A stretch of DNA of 64,000 nt, from NCBI GenBank assembly GCA_018436595.1, contig JAHDLC010000001.1, positions 62,001-126,000 of the forward strand. The letters run 5' to 3'. The notes beneath the pieces are model-generated. The model was given only the letters and a program-made list of their open reading frames with translations. It did not search any database and had not been told where the DNA came from. The translations under genes were made by a program, and so were the position numbers. Every line of letters starts with the position of its first letter. Position 1 is the stretch's first letter. This document shows, in pieces, positions 23,838 through 33,016 of the stretch. The DNA is from Synergistaceae bacterium. GTDB taxonomy: Bacteria > Synergistota > Synergistia > Synergistales > Aminobacteriaceae.

Positions 23838-26558
23838 TCAGGAGGAAGAGGCGGAATCCGATGCCCGGGCCATGGCGAGGAGAATATCGGCGACTGTCGG
23901 GTCGAGAACCGTGCCCCTCAGCTTTCCGAGCTGTTCCAGGACTTCTTCTCCGGTCATTCTGCCCTCTTCCAGGGACTCCATAAAATCGTCGAAGACTTCT
24001 CCGGCGCGCAGAATCCTTGCCATGGGGGGGATTTCCTCCCCTCCGATCCCCCTGGGGTATCCCGATCCGTCCCAGTTCTCGTGGTGGCTGAGGATTTCTT
24101 CCGCCAGGTCCAAGGTGTCCTCGAACAGGTTCAGGATCCTGAAACCTGCCACCGGATGCTGGGCCATCTCCCTGTCCAGGTACTGATCCATGGGCTGGAG
24201 TTCATTTCCCTTGTCCAGAATATCCTCGCCGAGGATGATCTTCCCGATATCATGAAGATACCCCGCTTCCGTCAGCTTCCGTATTTCCGTCTCCGACATC
24301 TTCATGGAGCGGCCTATCTCTCTGCACATCCGGCTCATGTTCTCCGAGTGCTTCTTTTCCCGGGGGCTTTTTTCGTGAAGGGTCTCCATGATGGTACCGA
24401 TCATCTCTGAACCGACCGCTTTGCGGTTGAGGCTCTTCTGCTTGTACATGGCCTCCTCGGCGTCCTTCACGGTCTCTTCGGCGGGGTCGCCGGGTACAGC
24501 CTTCACCGCGCAGCCCACGGCAATGCTTGCCTTGATGGCATTGACGCGGACCTTCGAGAACTCTTCCCTGATCCTGACGATGATTTTTTCGGCAGTACCT
24601 GCCGTTGTGCGGGGAAGAATGATGGTGAACTCGTCTCCTCCCACCCTGGAGATGATGTCGCCCTCCCTGCAGCTCTTTCTCAGGGCTTCCGCCGCCTTTT
24701 TCAGCAGTTCGTCCCCGGCTGCGTGGCCGAAGACGTCGTTCGTCAGCTTCAGGCCGTTCAGATCCCCGAAGATAATCGTGAGGGGCAGGTTTTCCTCCCT
24801 GTTCAGCCTCTTCAGTTCCTCTTCGAAGTACGCCCTGTTGTACAGGCCGGTGAGGCTGTCGTGGTAGGTCAGGTAATTGATGTGCGCCTGGCTTTTCCTT
24901 CGCTCGGTGTTGTCCGTGAAGGTAATCACGGCACCGACGATTTCCCCGTTCCGGAACTGGGGGAACGACGAGTATGCCACGTCCAGGGGCGTACCGCCGG
25001 ATGTCCAGAACACCTCGTCATCCACGTGGAAACCTCTTCCAGTCCGGAGTGTGGCGTGGATTTTACATTCCTCGAGCTCCATGAGCCTGCCGTTCCTGTA
25101 AGCGTAATGGATCAGGAAATGCATATTCCTGCCGGCCAGATCCTCAAAACGTCCGAACCCAAGCATGCGCAGGCAGCTTGCGTTTGCGAAGGTGCAGCTC
25201 CCGTCCCTGTCGATGCCGTATATGCCTTCCGCGGCGGAATCCAGGATCAGCTCCAGGTGTTCCCTGTTGTGGGCCAGCTCCCGGTTTCGCTCCCCGAGTT
25301 CAGCGGTCCTCTCTTTCACGATTTCCTCCAGGGAGGAAAACAGGGCCTGCAGCCTTTCGGCCATGGCGTTGAGGGCCGTGGCCACCCGGCCGATTTCGTC
25401 GTTTCTCCGCACCTCCGCCCTCCGTGAGAGGTCCCCCGATGAGAGGCGTTCAGCCGTCAGGACGAGATCTTCCATCGGCCTCATCAGGACGTTTGCAGCC
25501 TTCGCGCATAGAATCGCCGCCAGTGTCACGGCAAGGACCGCCAGCAGAAGGGAGAACCTCATGTTCCGGAAAATCCCCGCCGTAAAGGTGCTTTCGGGAA
25601 GGGCCAAAAGAATGATCCAGTCGATGCCTTCCCTGCGGTATTCATTAAAATGGACGATATAGCGGTCCTGCCCGTCGCTCACCCTGACGATTTTCTCCCC
25701 TGCGGTTTCGTGAATCTTCATCGCCTGCTGAAGTACCGCGTTTTTCCCGTCGGCCAGGGTCAGCCTGCGGAAGGTGCCGTCAGGACGGATTTCGAAATTC
25801 GCCATGCCCAGGGAATTTCCGATAAGGGCCCCCGTCTTTCTCTCCACGATTGCCGCCGTGCCGTTCCCTTCCCCGGCGATTTCCTCCAGGGAGGAGTTGA
25901 TTCGGGACAGGGTGACGTGGGCGCCGAGGACCCCCCGCAGTTTCCCGTTGCTTTCCCTGACCGGAGCGGCGGCGGAGACGGCAAGGTCTGCCATGATGAA
26001 GTGTCTGTAGACGGGGGAAAAAACAGTTTTTCCAAGGTCTTTGGCGGTCCTGTACCAGTCCCTGGTCCTCGGGTCGAAGGGTCCGGCCTTCACAGCGAGC
26101 TTACCGGCGGTGGAATGTTCCCCCAGGGTGAAATACCACGAAGCACCTCCGGTGGACCGGTCGTTCCTCATGATCTCGATTCCGCCGGCGCTGTTTCTGC
26201 GGGCGCCGTAATACTCGCCGTCCTCTGAACCGAAACTGAAGCTGTACAGCCCCTCGCTGTGCGTCTGGAGGACGGAAGTGAAAAAACGCTCCCGCTGGGT
26301 TTCATTCCCCATGTCGATGACGCCCTTTTCGATCTGGTCCCTGTACACCTCCACGAGATGGGCGGGGGTATTCATGTGTTCACCGATCCTGCCGGATATG
26401 CGCCCGTTCAGCTCATCGGCCAGGAATGCCGCGGTCCCGGCCGTTGACGACAGCCACCCCGAGAAGATGAAATATCCCACGACTGTGCAGGAGGACACGA
26501 TAAGAACGATGAAAAGAAGCACGCCGATGCTTTTGATGGAGAGACTTTTTAAGTTCAT
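23838..26558 (-). CDS. Cache-HAMP-PAS-GGDEF-HD-GYP hybrid c-di-GMP enzyme
   Basis: A 906-residue membrane sensor with, in order, TM1 (about 8-32), a large extracytoplasmic dCache domain, TM2 (about 320-345), HAMP (to about 400), PAS (about 425-545; GIYGIDRDGSCTFANASC), GGDEF (about 550-715) and HD-GYP (about 730-890). The cyclase motif is intact (RVGGDEFTIILPR), and so are the phosphodiesterase residues (LHDIGKIILG, HHENWDGSGYPRGIGGEEIP). It may therefore make and degrade c-di-GMP, or use one domain as sensor. ATG 26558 has GAGAGGTGG upstream and gives a proper TM1; the longer open frame adds 107 residues of non-membrane, shadow-like sequence. The protein 0.6 kb upstream (27164-29893) is a paralogue with identical order. 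Confidence 0.9.
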   Translation of the reverse strand: MNLKSLSIKSIGVLLFIVLIVSSCTVVGYFIFSGWLSSTAGTAAFLADELNGRISGRIGEHMNTPAHLVEVYRDQIEKGVIDMGNETQRERFFTSVLQTHSEGLYSFSFGSEDGEYYGARRNSAGGIEIMRNDRSTGGASWYFTLGEHSTAGKLAVKAGPFDPRTRDWYRTAKDLGKTVFSPVYRHFIMADLAVSAAAPVRESNGKLRGVLGAHVTLSRINSSLEEIAGEGNGTAAIVERKTGALIGNSLGMANFEIRPDGTFRRLTLADGKNAVLQQAMKIHETAGEKIVRVSDGQDRYIVHFNEYRREGIDWIILLALPESTFTAGIFRNMRFSLLLAVLAVTLAAILCAKAANVLMRPMEDLVLTAERLSSGDLSRRAEVRRNDEIGRVATALNAMAERLQALFSSLEEIVKERTAELGERNRELAHNREHLELILDSAAEGIYGIDRDGSCTFANASCLRMLGFGRFEDLAGRNMHFLIHYAYRNGRLMELEECKIHATLRTGRGFHVDDEVFWTSGGTPLDVAYSSFPQFRNGEIVGAVITFTDNTERRKSQAHINYLTYHDSLTGLYNRAYFEEELKRLNREENLPLTIIFGDLNGLKLTNDVFGHAAGDELLKKAAEALRKSCREGDIISRVGGDEFTIILPRTTAGTAEKIIVRIREEFSKVRVNAIKASIAVGCAVKAVPGDPAEETVKDAEEAMYKQKSLNRKAVGSEMIGTIMETLHEKSPREKKHSENMSRMCREIGRSMKMSETEIRKLTEAGYLHDIGKIILGEDILDKGNELQPMDQYLDREMAQHPVAGFRILNLFEDTLDLAEEILSHHENWDGSGYPRGIGGEEIPPMARILRAGEVFDDFMESLEEGRMTGEEVLEQLGKLRGTVLDPTVADILLAMARASDSASSS

Positions 26559-26843
26559 TTCCACCTCTCGTTTTCTCCGGAACAAGGAAGACTGAAGGTA
26601 CGGGAAACAACCGCACAAGCGCGGGAACCCTTCTGTTTCGTCCTGCACGGAAAGAGAGCGAGGCTCATCCGTTCTTTGCCCCACTGATGTACTGAAAACT
26701 GATTTTACAGCCTTCAGGGTATTTTGTCTCTGTTTTGTCGTTTTTCCTTCATTGTTCTTGTTTTTCTGCGGAACCTCTTGCGCCGGGAGGAAGAGTGGGG
26801 TAGGGTATCGGAAGGCAAGCCCCCGGAAGGAGATGTCATATCC

Positions 26844-27170
26844 GTGCAGACCCTTGTCGATTTTCTCGCCTTCAGGCATTTCATCAGCCCGGCGGTTCTG
26901 CCCGTCTGTTATGTCCTGGGAGCGGCCGGAATTCCCTTTGGGGTTTGGCTGGCGGTACAGCGGATGGTGCCCTTCCTGGGAAAACAGGCGGCGGGGCCGT
27001 ACCGTTCAGGGGCGGAGGACGCTCCCGCCCCCAGGTACAGGGGACGAATCCTCTTCTGGTGTACCCTCCTGTTCGTGGTTGCGGAAATCCTGTGGCGTAT
27101 TCTGTTCGAATACCTGGCTGCTTTCCTTCAGATGCGTGATGCCCTTCTGATCCTCGCGAACATTCAGTAA
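26844..27170 (+). CDS. DUF4282 small membrane protein
   Basis: A 108-residue protein with two or three hydrophobic segments. It begins VQTLVDFLAFRHFISPAVLPV, the typical DUF4282 opening (aromatic-phenylalanine-Ile-Thr/Ser-Pro before the first helix), and has a second helix around WCTLLFVVAEILWRI. GTG 26844 is chosen because AAGGAG is 11 nt upstream; an open frame from TTG 26724 adds an unlikely N-terminus. Its end overlaps the convergent cyclase gene by 7 nt. Function is unknown; it sits alone on the plus strand between two paralogous c-di-GMP genes. Confidence 0.65.
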   Translation: MQTLVDFLAFRHFISPAVLPVCYVLGAAGIPFGVWLAVQRMVPFLGKQAAGPYRSGAEDAPAPRYRGRILFWCTLLFVVAEILWRILFEYLAAFLQMRDALLILANIQ

Positions 27171-29893
27171 GGGCCGGAAGATCGGGAATGCAGGCCCTGC
27201 CCTTCCGTTGAATTCCGGGCTGGAGCTATGGAAGAAGGGGCTCCCGCTGATACCCGGACGGCCAGGGCTTCCGCGATTTTCGGGTCCAGGGCGGTTCCCG
27301 ACTGTTCGAGCAGCTCCGGGACGGCCCGCCGCTCCCATCCGGGGGTGTTCCCGGCCTGGAGCCGCAGGCGGTCCCAGCTCTCGGCGACACGGAGGATTCT
27401 TGCGATCAGAGGGATGTTCTGCCCTCCGATTCCGTTGGGAACCCCTGTCCCGTCCCAGTGTTCGTGATGACAGAAAACAGCCTCGGCGTACTCCAGCGTG
27501 GCGTCGAAGAGGTTCAGTATCCGGTATCCCGCTGCAGGGTGGAGCAGCAGGCCTTTTTTATTCTGCTCCTCTTCGACCAGGCCGTCATTCCTGTTGAGGG
27601 TTTCACTGTCCAGGACGACCTTTCCGATATCGTGCAGGTACCCTGCCGTCTTCAGTTTCTCGATCTCCGCCGGGGTCATTCCGAGGCCTTCACCGATCAG
27701 GCCGCAGATCTCCCGTACCGATTCGGCATGGGATTTTTCTCCGGGGCATTTCTCATGAAGGGTTTCCATGATCGTGTCGGCCATTTCCGAGTCGATGTCC
27801 TTCCTGTACAGGGTCTTTTCCCTGTACATGGCCTCTTCGGCGGACTGAACGACGCTGAGGATGTCCTGCCCGGGGTCGGTCTTCGTTCCGTATCCCATGG
27901 AGATGCTGCCCCGTATGGCGATGATCTTCCTGTCGGCGAAGTCGCTCTTGATTCTCCGGATGATCCTCCCTGCCGCGTCTTCTGCCGTATTTGTCATGAT
28001 GACGGCGAATTCGTCTCCGCCGAGCCTGCAAACAATGTCTTTCCCACGGCAGGAGCTTTTCAGCAGCTCGGCGGCTGTTTTGAGAAGATTGTCTCCGGCG
28101 GCGTGGCCGAAAACGTCGTTCGTCAGCTTCAGGCCGTTGATGTCGCCGAAGATGACCGTAATGGGCAGGTTTTCCTCGGTGTCAGCTTCTTTCAGGGTGT
28201 TTTCAAAGAAGGCCCTGTTGTGGAGCCCCGTCAGGGTGTCGTGGGTGCTGAGGAAGTCGATTTTGGCCCGGCTCCTTCTCCGCTCCGAATTGTCCGTGAA
28301 GGTGACCACCGCCCCGACGATTTTTCCTTCCGAAAACTGGGGGTATGCGTTGTATTCAACCTCCACCGCCGTTCCGTCCGTCCGCCAGAACACCTCGTTG
28401 TCCGCATGGACTCTCTGCCCCGAGGACATGGCGAGGCATATCCTGCACCGGGACTGGTCAAGGGGTGTGCCGTCCTCCAGGGAGTGGTGGATGAGCGAAT
28501 GGATTTCCTTTCCGACCAGGCTGTCCGTCGATTGAAACCCCAGGATTTTCAGGAAGCTCCTGTTGCAGAAAGTGCACTTTCCATGCCGGTCCACGCCGTA
28601 GACGGCCTCTCCCGCGGAATCGAGAAGGAGCTGGAGCTTCTTTTCCGCCTCCATGGATTGCATGGTCTGCTCCTGCAGTTCCCGGTTCGCCCGCTGAAGC
28701 TGGGCCGTCCGTTCCTCCACGATTTTCTCCAGGTTGATGAACAGGGTGGAGACGGTGTCGGCCATGTCGTTGAATGACCTGGCGATGAGCCCGATCTCGT
28801 CGTTCCTGACGACAGGCGCCCGGGACGAGAGTTTCCCCCCGGCGAATTCTTCCGCCGACCTGACCAGGAGGGAGACCGGGTTGAGCAGCTTCTTCGCCAC
28901 CATCATGTAGACGGTGATGGAAAGGATCTGGGAGAGCAGGAGGAGCAGGCCGGAGAAGCGGGCGCTTTCCTTTATGGACCCGGCAAGCAGGTTTTCCGGC
29001 AGGGCGGTGAGGACCACGAGGCCAAGCCCTTCCTGGAGATAGTCGGAGAAGTGCAGGAAAAATTTCCCTTCAGAGGTTTCCGAAAGGAAATTTTTCTCCC
29101 CCGTGGACCGGTATTGATCGAGTGCTTTCCCGATGATATCCCCGTGTTTTCCTTCCGGGGAAGTTGAAAGAAGGGTCATGGAATCCTTTTCGAAAAGGGC
29201 TGCGAAGGCTCTCCCGTGACGGACCGCCTGTTCCATTTGCCCGTCGAGGACCGAAAAGGGAATCAGGGTTTCGGAGACTCCGAGGGCTGTGCCGTCTCTG
29301 CCGTAGACGGGGTGGACTGCCGAAAGGGCCGGTACTGCTGGAGATGATTGCCCGTGCAGGGCGGAAATGGAGGGCTCCCGTTTTTTCAGGATGTCCTGAA
29401 ACCACGGGACATTTCTTCCGCCGTCGTTTTCAAGGGGCTCCACAGGAAGACCGGATCCGTCGGCATGCCAGGCGAAACCGCCCCCCTTTTTTGCGGGTCG
29501 GATAAACTCGAGGCTTCCTCCGGAATTTCTTCGGGTGCCGTAGCGGATACCATCCGGGGTTTCAAAAAAAACCCCGGAGATTTCTTCCCTGTGCACCTCC
29601 ATGATCCCCCGGAAAAACCGCTCCCTCTCTTCGACATCCGCCAGGTCGATAAAGCCGTTCCCGAGCGCTGCGCTGCAGGCAGCGCTGATTCCCGCCGGGA
29701 TGGCGAGAAATTCCCGCACTTTCAGAACAGCCAGTTCGTTCATGCCCTCGTTCATTGCCTTCACGGCATTCCGCGCCCCGGTGAATCCCCTGGAAAAGGA
29801 GATGGAGCTGATGACGACGCCTGTGGCAAGAGAAAGGGTGATGAAGACAAGGATGAAGGAATTCTTGATGGACAGGTGTCTGTCCGGGCTCAT
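27164..29893 (-). CDS. Cache-HAMP-PAS-GGDEF-HD-GYP hybrid c-di-GMP enzyme, paralogue
   Basis: A 909-residue paralogue of the protein at 23838-26558 with the same order: TM1 (about 10-33), extracytoplasmic Cache domain, TM2 (about 310-335), HAMP (to about 395), PAS (about 420-540; AVYGVDRHGKCTFCNRSF), GGDEF with RLGGDEFAVIMTN, and HD-GYP with LHDIGKVVLD and HHEHWDGTGVPNGIGG. In the last motif GYP reads GVP, a change in the name-giving tripeptide. The Cache regions of the two paralogues differ most, so they probably read different ligands. GGGGAGCGG precedes ATG 29893. A perfect inverted repeat lies about 100 nt upstream (29992-30009). Confidence 0.9.
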   Translation of the reverse strand: MSPDRHLSIKNSFILVFITLSLATGVVISSISFSRGFTGARNAVKAMNEGMNELAVLKVREFLAIPAGISAACSAALGNGFIDLADVEERERFFRGIMEVHREEISGVFFETPDGIRYGTRRNSGGSLEFIRPAKKGGGFAWHADGSGLPVEPLENDGGRNVPWFQDILKKREPSISALHGQSSPAVPALSAVHPVYGRDGTALGVSETLIPFSVLDGQMEQAVRHGRAFAALFEKDSMTLLSTSPEGKHGDIIGKALDQYRSTGEKNFLSETSEGKFFLHFSDYLQEGLGLVVLTALPENLLAGSIKESARFSGLLLLLSQILSITVYMMVAKKLLNPVSLLVRSAEEFAGGKLSSRAPVVRNDEIGLIARSFNDMADTVSTLFINLEKIVEERTAQLQRANRELQEQTMQSMEAEKKLQLLLDSAGEAVYGVDRHGKCTFCNRSFLKILGFQSTDSLVGKEIHSLIHHSLEDGTPLDQSRCRICLAMSSGQRVHADNEVFWRTDGTAVEVEYNAYPQFSEGKIVGAVVTFTDNSERRRSRAKIDFLSTHDTLTGLHNRAFFENTLKEADTEENLPITVIFGDINGLKLTNDVFGHAAGDNLLKTAAELLKSSCRGKDIVCRLGGDEFAVIMTNTAEDAAGRIIRRIKSDFADRKIIAIRGSISMGYGTKTDPGQDILSVVQSAEEAMYREKTLYRKDIDSEMADTIMETLHEKCPGEKSHAESVREICGLIGEGLGMTPAEIEKLKTAGYLHDIGKVVLDSETLNRNDGLVEEEQNKKGLLLHPAAGYRILNLFDATLEYAEAVFCHHEHWDGTGVPNGIGGQNIPLIARILRVAESWDRLRLQAGNTPGWERRAVPELLEQSGTALDPKIAEALAVRVSAGAPSSIAPARNSTEGQGLHSRSSGPY

Positions 29894-29991
29894 GAGAAAC
29901 CGCTCCCCGGAAGGGAAACGGAGGAGGCATAGGAAATGATACTTGGACTCATTGTCTGCGTCTCCTTACCAGTCAGAGAGTATCAGTGTAT

Positions 29992-30009
29992 ATGATCCGA
30001 ATGGATCAT
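29992..30009. promoter_or_regulatory. Palindromic operator candidate upstream of the second cyclase gene
   Basis: ATGATCC-GAAT-GGATCAT is a perfect 7-bp inverted repeat with a 4-nt centre, about 100 nt upstream of the minus-strand start at 29893. The size fits a dimeric regulator site. No regulator is identified. Confidence 0.4.
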
Positions 30010-30086
30010 GGAAAATAGTATTTCAATGTTTGCTCATTATAATTCATGCCTCCTTATTCCGCCACTTTTCGTCATATTGTTCACGG

Positions 30087-30127
30087 AAAAAGAGGGCGAA
30101 GATTTTTGTCTTCGCCCTCTTTTTTTG
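30087..30127 (-). terminator. Strong hairpin terminator of the Spy-like gene
   Basis: AGAGGGCGAAGA and TCTTCGCCCTCT form a perfect 12-bp stem, with A/T runs on both sides so that it works in both directions. It lies 27 nt after the minus-strand gene ending at 30154; no plus-strand gene ends here. Confidence 0.85.
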
Positions 30128-30153
30128 ACTGTGTATTCCAGTAGTGCCGAAAA

Positions 30154-30732
30154 CTATTTCTGCAGCTTTTCGATCAGGTCAAGGCGCTGCTGGAATCTCC
30201 ATCCGGAAAGTTCGTTCCGCAGTTCCACGCGCTTCTTGTACAGATCTTCGATCTTTGTGCGGTCGATGGGCTTCTTCCCCATTTCGTTCCTCATCTCGAG
30301 GGAGAGTTTCGCCATCTCAGTCTGCTTGTCCTTGATTTCCTGGGGAATTTCCACCGAAGCCCACATTCCCATCCGGCCGCTGTTTCCGAAGTTTCCCCTG
30401 CGTCCCATCATCTGCCGGCTGCCTGCAGGGTCCGTGTTTCCGAAATTCCCCATCCGGCCCATCATCTGCCGGCTGCCTGCGGGGCAATTGTTCCCGAAAT
30501 TCCCCCTGCGTCCCATCATCTGCCTGTTCCCCAAGGGGCCGGCCATCCCGGGGTTCATCATTCCCTGTCCGGGGGCTGCCTGGCACCAGGTCTGGGCGTT
30601 CTGCTGGTTCATCATGCCCTGCTGCCCGACCATGGCCTTGCCACCCCGTCCTCCCCAGGCAAGGGCGCTGCCCGCCGTAAGAAGCACTGCGGCACACACG
30701 ACCGCCGCTATCGTTCCGTTCATTGTTTTCAT
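30154..30732 (-). CDS. Exported Met/Gly-rich Spy/ZraP-like periplasmic protein
   Basis: A 192-residue exported protein: signal peptide (MKTMNGTIAAVVCAAVLLTAGSALA), a Gly/Met-rich middle (residues 27-124) and a helical C-terminus (130-192) with EIKDKQTEMAKLSLEMRNE and YKKRVELRNELS, like the helical hairpin of Spy/CpxP/ZraP chaperones. The middle holds three 18-residue repeats starting at residues 69, 87 and 105, each built on RQMMGR-x-GNFGN. Met-rich stretches of this type often bind Cu(I). It is divergent from a two-component system whose sensor also has a Met-rich periplasmic segment, suggesting an envelope-stress or metal response. A terminator follows. Spy-like assignment rests on layout rather than close identity. 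Confidence 0.7.
   Translation of the reverse strand: MKTMNGTIAAVVCAAVLLTAGSALAWGGRGGKAMVGQQGMMNQQNAQTWCQAAPGQGMMNPGMAGPLGNRQMMGRRGNFGNNCPAGSRQMMGRMGNFGNTDPAGSRQMMGRRGNFGNSGRMGMWASVEIPQEIKDKQTEMAKLSLEMRNEMGKKPIDRTKIEDLYKKRVELRNELSGWRFQQRLDLIEKLQK
30367..30528 (-). repeat. Three in-frame 54-bp tandem repeats
   Basis: Three consecutive 54-bp units encode the 18-residue repeats (RQMMGR-x-GNFGN core) of the Spy-like protein. Units differ at a few positions, mainly in the last four codons. Being in frame, they can change copy number without breaking the gene. Confidence 0.8.
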
Positions 30733-30816
30733 CTCAAATCCCGCCTTTCAGCTTGTGATGGGTAAAGGATACTCTCCCCGGGGGAAGGCCGCATGGTCGG
30801 ATCTGCCGGTTTCCCT

Positions 30817-30834
30817 ATTGTAAGAAATGACAAT
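30817..30834. promoter_or_regulatory. Inverted repeat in the divergent Spy-like / two-component intergenic region
   Basis: ATTGT-N8-ACAAT is a perfect 5-bp inverted repeat. A TACAAT -10 box for the response regulator gene lies at 30855-30860 but has no good -35; the repeat covers the -35 zone. This is the layout of an activator-dependent promoter and a plausible site for the adjacent NarL-type regulator. The sites are seen; the role is inferred. Confidence 0.4.
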
Positions 30835-30918
30835 TCCGCTCCGGTTCGTCATGCTACAATCGGCCCATGGGATCGCTTCCCCGGACAGGGAAAGCGCTGT
30901 CGGGAAGGAGGAAGGAAC

Positions 30919-31569
30919 ATGATACGGATTCTGCTTGCCGATGATCACCCTCTCACGCGGTCGGGACTCGCCTCCTGGCTCGAGAAGGAGGAGGGGGTGG
31001 AGCTGGCGGCGCTCGCCTCCGACGGGGAGTCCGCCTGGCAGTCCATCCTTGAGCTTCGGCCGGACCTGGCCCTGCTGGACATCGAGATGCCGGGCGCGGG
31101 CGGCATCGACATCGCCGCCAGGATACGGAAAAACGGCCTGAAGACCAACGTACTGATGCTCACGGCCTACAGCGCCCATCAGTATGTCATGGCTTCTCTC
31201 CGGGCAGGGGCGAAGGGCTTCATCCTGAAGTCAGCCCCCCTGGAGGAACTGCGGAAGGCGGTATTCGACACGGCCCGGGGAGTCTTCTACCTCGACCCCT
31301 CCGTGTCACTCACCGGAGCCGACGAGCCGGGGGAAGAACTTTCCCCGAGGGAGAGGGAGGTACTCATCCTTGCCGGGCAGGGGCTGCCCGCTTCCGAAGT
31401 GGCGTCTCTCCTCTCCATCACCGAGCGGACGGTGGCTGCCCACCTGACGTCTATTTACGGAAAGCTCGGCGCCCGGAACAAGACGGAAGCCATCCTGCTG
31501 GCGCTGAAGAAGGGAATCGTGCTGCTGGACGAACTCCGGTTCCTGGATGGAGAAAGGGGGACGCCATGA
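30919..31569 (+). CDS. NarL/FixJ-family response regulator
   Basis: A 216-residue response regulator. The receiver (residues 1-120) has the acidic pair Asp8-Asp9, the phospho-acceptor Asp54 in LALLDIEMPG, the Thr in MLTAYS and the Lys in ILKSA. A LuxR-type helix-turn-helix (about 148-210) contains LSPREREVLILAGQGLPASEVA and ERTVAAHLTSIYGKL. ATG 30919 has AAGGAGGAAGG upstream. The stop overlaps the sensor kinase start (ATGA), so both are made together. Likely targets are its own promoter and the divergent Spy-like gene. Confidence 0.92.
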   Translation: MIRILLADDHPLTRSGLASWLEKEEGVELAALASDGESAWQSILELRPDLALLDIEMPGAGGIDIAARIRKNGLKTNVLMLTAYSAHQYVMASLRAGAKGFILKSAPLEELRKAVFDTARGVFYLDPSVSLTGADEPGEELSPREREVLILAGQGLPASEVASLLSITERTVAAHLTSIYGKLGARNKTEAILLALKKGIVLLDELRFLDGERGTP

Positions 31570-32975
31570 GAAAGCATCTTCTTCTTGCGCTCATGATTGT
31601 CGTCACTCTCCTCACTGCGGCAGGATTCCTTTTTTCTCTGTATGCCTTCCGTGCCCAGGAGGAGGCCATGGACTCCATGATGCGCTCCTACGTCGTGGAC
31701 CTTGCGGAAAACTTCGCCGGAGGGGCGGCCATGGGGAGGGGCATGCCCCAAAGGCACAGGCCCATGGGCCAGATGCGCTTCAGAATGCTTTCCACGGACG
31801 CTTCGCTGAGAAACGGAGGGGCGGGAGGCGTCCTTCTCATAGGACAGGACGGGCGGGTCGCCGCGGCATCGCCCGGGGCGGAGAAACTGCTTTTCCTGCG
31901 AACCCGGGCGGAATTCTCCGATGAACCTGAAAAAGTGCGGGGCGACGACGGAAATGATTATTACGTGGCAAAGCGGGGTCTGGAAGACGGAAGCTATATT
32001 CTCGCGGCAGTGTCGAGAACGGTGCTGATCGCCCCCCTGGCCGGAATCTGGAGAACCTGGATTCTCACCGCCATGGCCACTTCCGCCGCAATTTTTCTGG
32101 GAATGATCCTCCTCTGGAGGTACCTGGCCGTGCCGCTCCGGAGGATAGCGGAACGTATCCGGGGGATGCGGTGGGGAAAAGACCACCCTCCGGCACTGTA
32201 CAGCGGTCCGCTGTATGAGCTTGAATCCCTGTCAGCCGTTATCGGTACCCTTGCGGAAGAGGCCTTCGCCAAGGAAGAGCTCAAAAAGCGGTACGTGACG
32301 GACCTGGTCCAGGCGGAGGAGAATACCCGGAGACACCTGGCCCGGGAGCTCCACGACGGGCCCCTCCAGTCGTCCGTGGCGGCCATCAAGCGCATCCAGC
32401 TCGCGAAGGAGGCCCTTCCCCCGCAGGCCGGGGAACTCCGACGCCATCTTGACACCGCCGAGGACGTCGTCCAGACGGCGGCGAGAGAGATCAGGGATTA
32501 CTGCGACGAACTTTCCCCGTCGTGGATCCGGCTCGGTCTCGCCAGCGCCATGCAGGAGAACGCCGACAGGCTTTCCCGCGCCTACGAGGGCCTGGTGATC
32601 GACGTGGATGTGGACGAGGATCTTGACGTTCTTTCCGAAGAAAGCAGCCTGGCCCTGGTCCGCATTTTCCAGGAAGCTGTATCGAACTCGGCGCGGCACG
32701 GAGGGGCCAGTTCCGTCAGGGCGGCGCTGAAAAAAGAAGGCGATGCCGTCCATTTCACCATTGAAGACGACGGCGGCGGATTCGACGCAGGACCTGCGTC
32801 CGGGACGGATTTCGAACTGCTCCGCACCACGGGGCATAGGGGGCTCGCCAACATGAACGAACGGGTGCGGCTCCTCGGCGGCACCATGAAACTTGAATCC
32901 TCTCCCGGGCAGGGCTGCCGGATCGACATCGTCTTTCCCTTGGCGCGGGAGGAAAGTACCGCCGCCCCTGCATGA
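31566..32975 (+). CDS. Membrane sensor histidine kinase (HisKA_3 family)
   Basis: A 469-residue partner of the NarL-type regulator. TM1 (about 7-28) and TM2 (about 163-187) enclose a small periplasmic domain with a Met/Arg-rich start ([20 protein letters not shown], residues 55-74). The dimerisation helix carries the phospho-acceptor His263 in [16 protein letters not shown]. The HATPase_c domain has the N-box ([15 protein letters not shown]), DDGGGFD, and [16 protein letters not shown]. The Met-rich sensor segment echoes the Met-rich divergent protein, which favours a metal or envelope signal; this is inference. Confidence 0.9.
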   Translation: MRKHLLLALMIVVTLLTAAGFLFSLYAFRAQEEAMDSMMRSYVVDLAENFAGGAAMGRGMPQRHRPMGQMRFRMLSTDASLRNGGAGGVLLIGQDGRVAAASPGAEKLLFLRTRAEFSDEPEKVRGDDGNDYYVAKRGLEDGSYILAAVSRTVLIAPLAGIWRTWILTAMATSAAIFLGMILLWRYLAVPLRRIAERIRGMRWGKDHPPALYSGPLYELESLSAVIGTLAEEAFAKEELKKRYVTDLVQAEENTRRHLARELHDGPLQSSVAAIKRIQLAKEALPPQAGELRRHLDTAEDVVQTAAREIRDYCDELSPSWIRLGLASAMQENADRLSRAYEGLVIDVDVDEDLDVLSEESSLALVRIFQEAVSNSARHGGASSVRAALKKEGDAVHFTIEDDGGGFDAGPASGTDFELLRTTGHRGLANMNERVRLLGGTMKLESSPGQGCRIDIVFPLAREESTAAPA

Positions 32976-33016
32976 GATCGACGGATACCGTACATTCTTT
33001 TCGGAAGGTGATTGAA

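Noticed and set aside
26559-26879. 107-residue N-terminal extension of the first hybrid cyclase
   Set aside because: It lacks a membrane segment or known domain, and the internal ATG 26558 has an SD and directly precedes TM1.
30367-30528. CRISPR-like repeats
   Set aside because: The three 54-bp units are contiguous, without spacers, and encode in-frame protein repeats.
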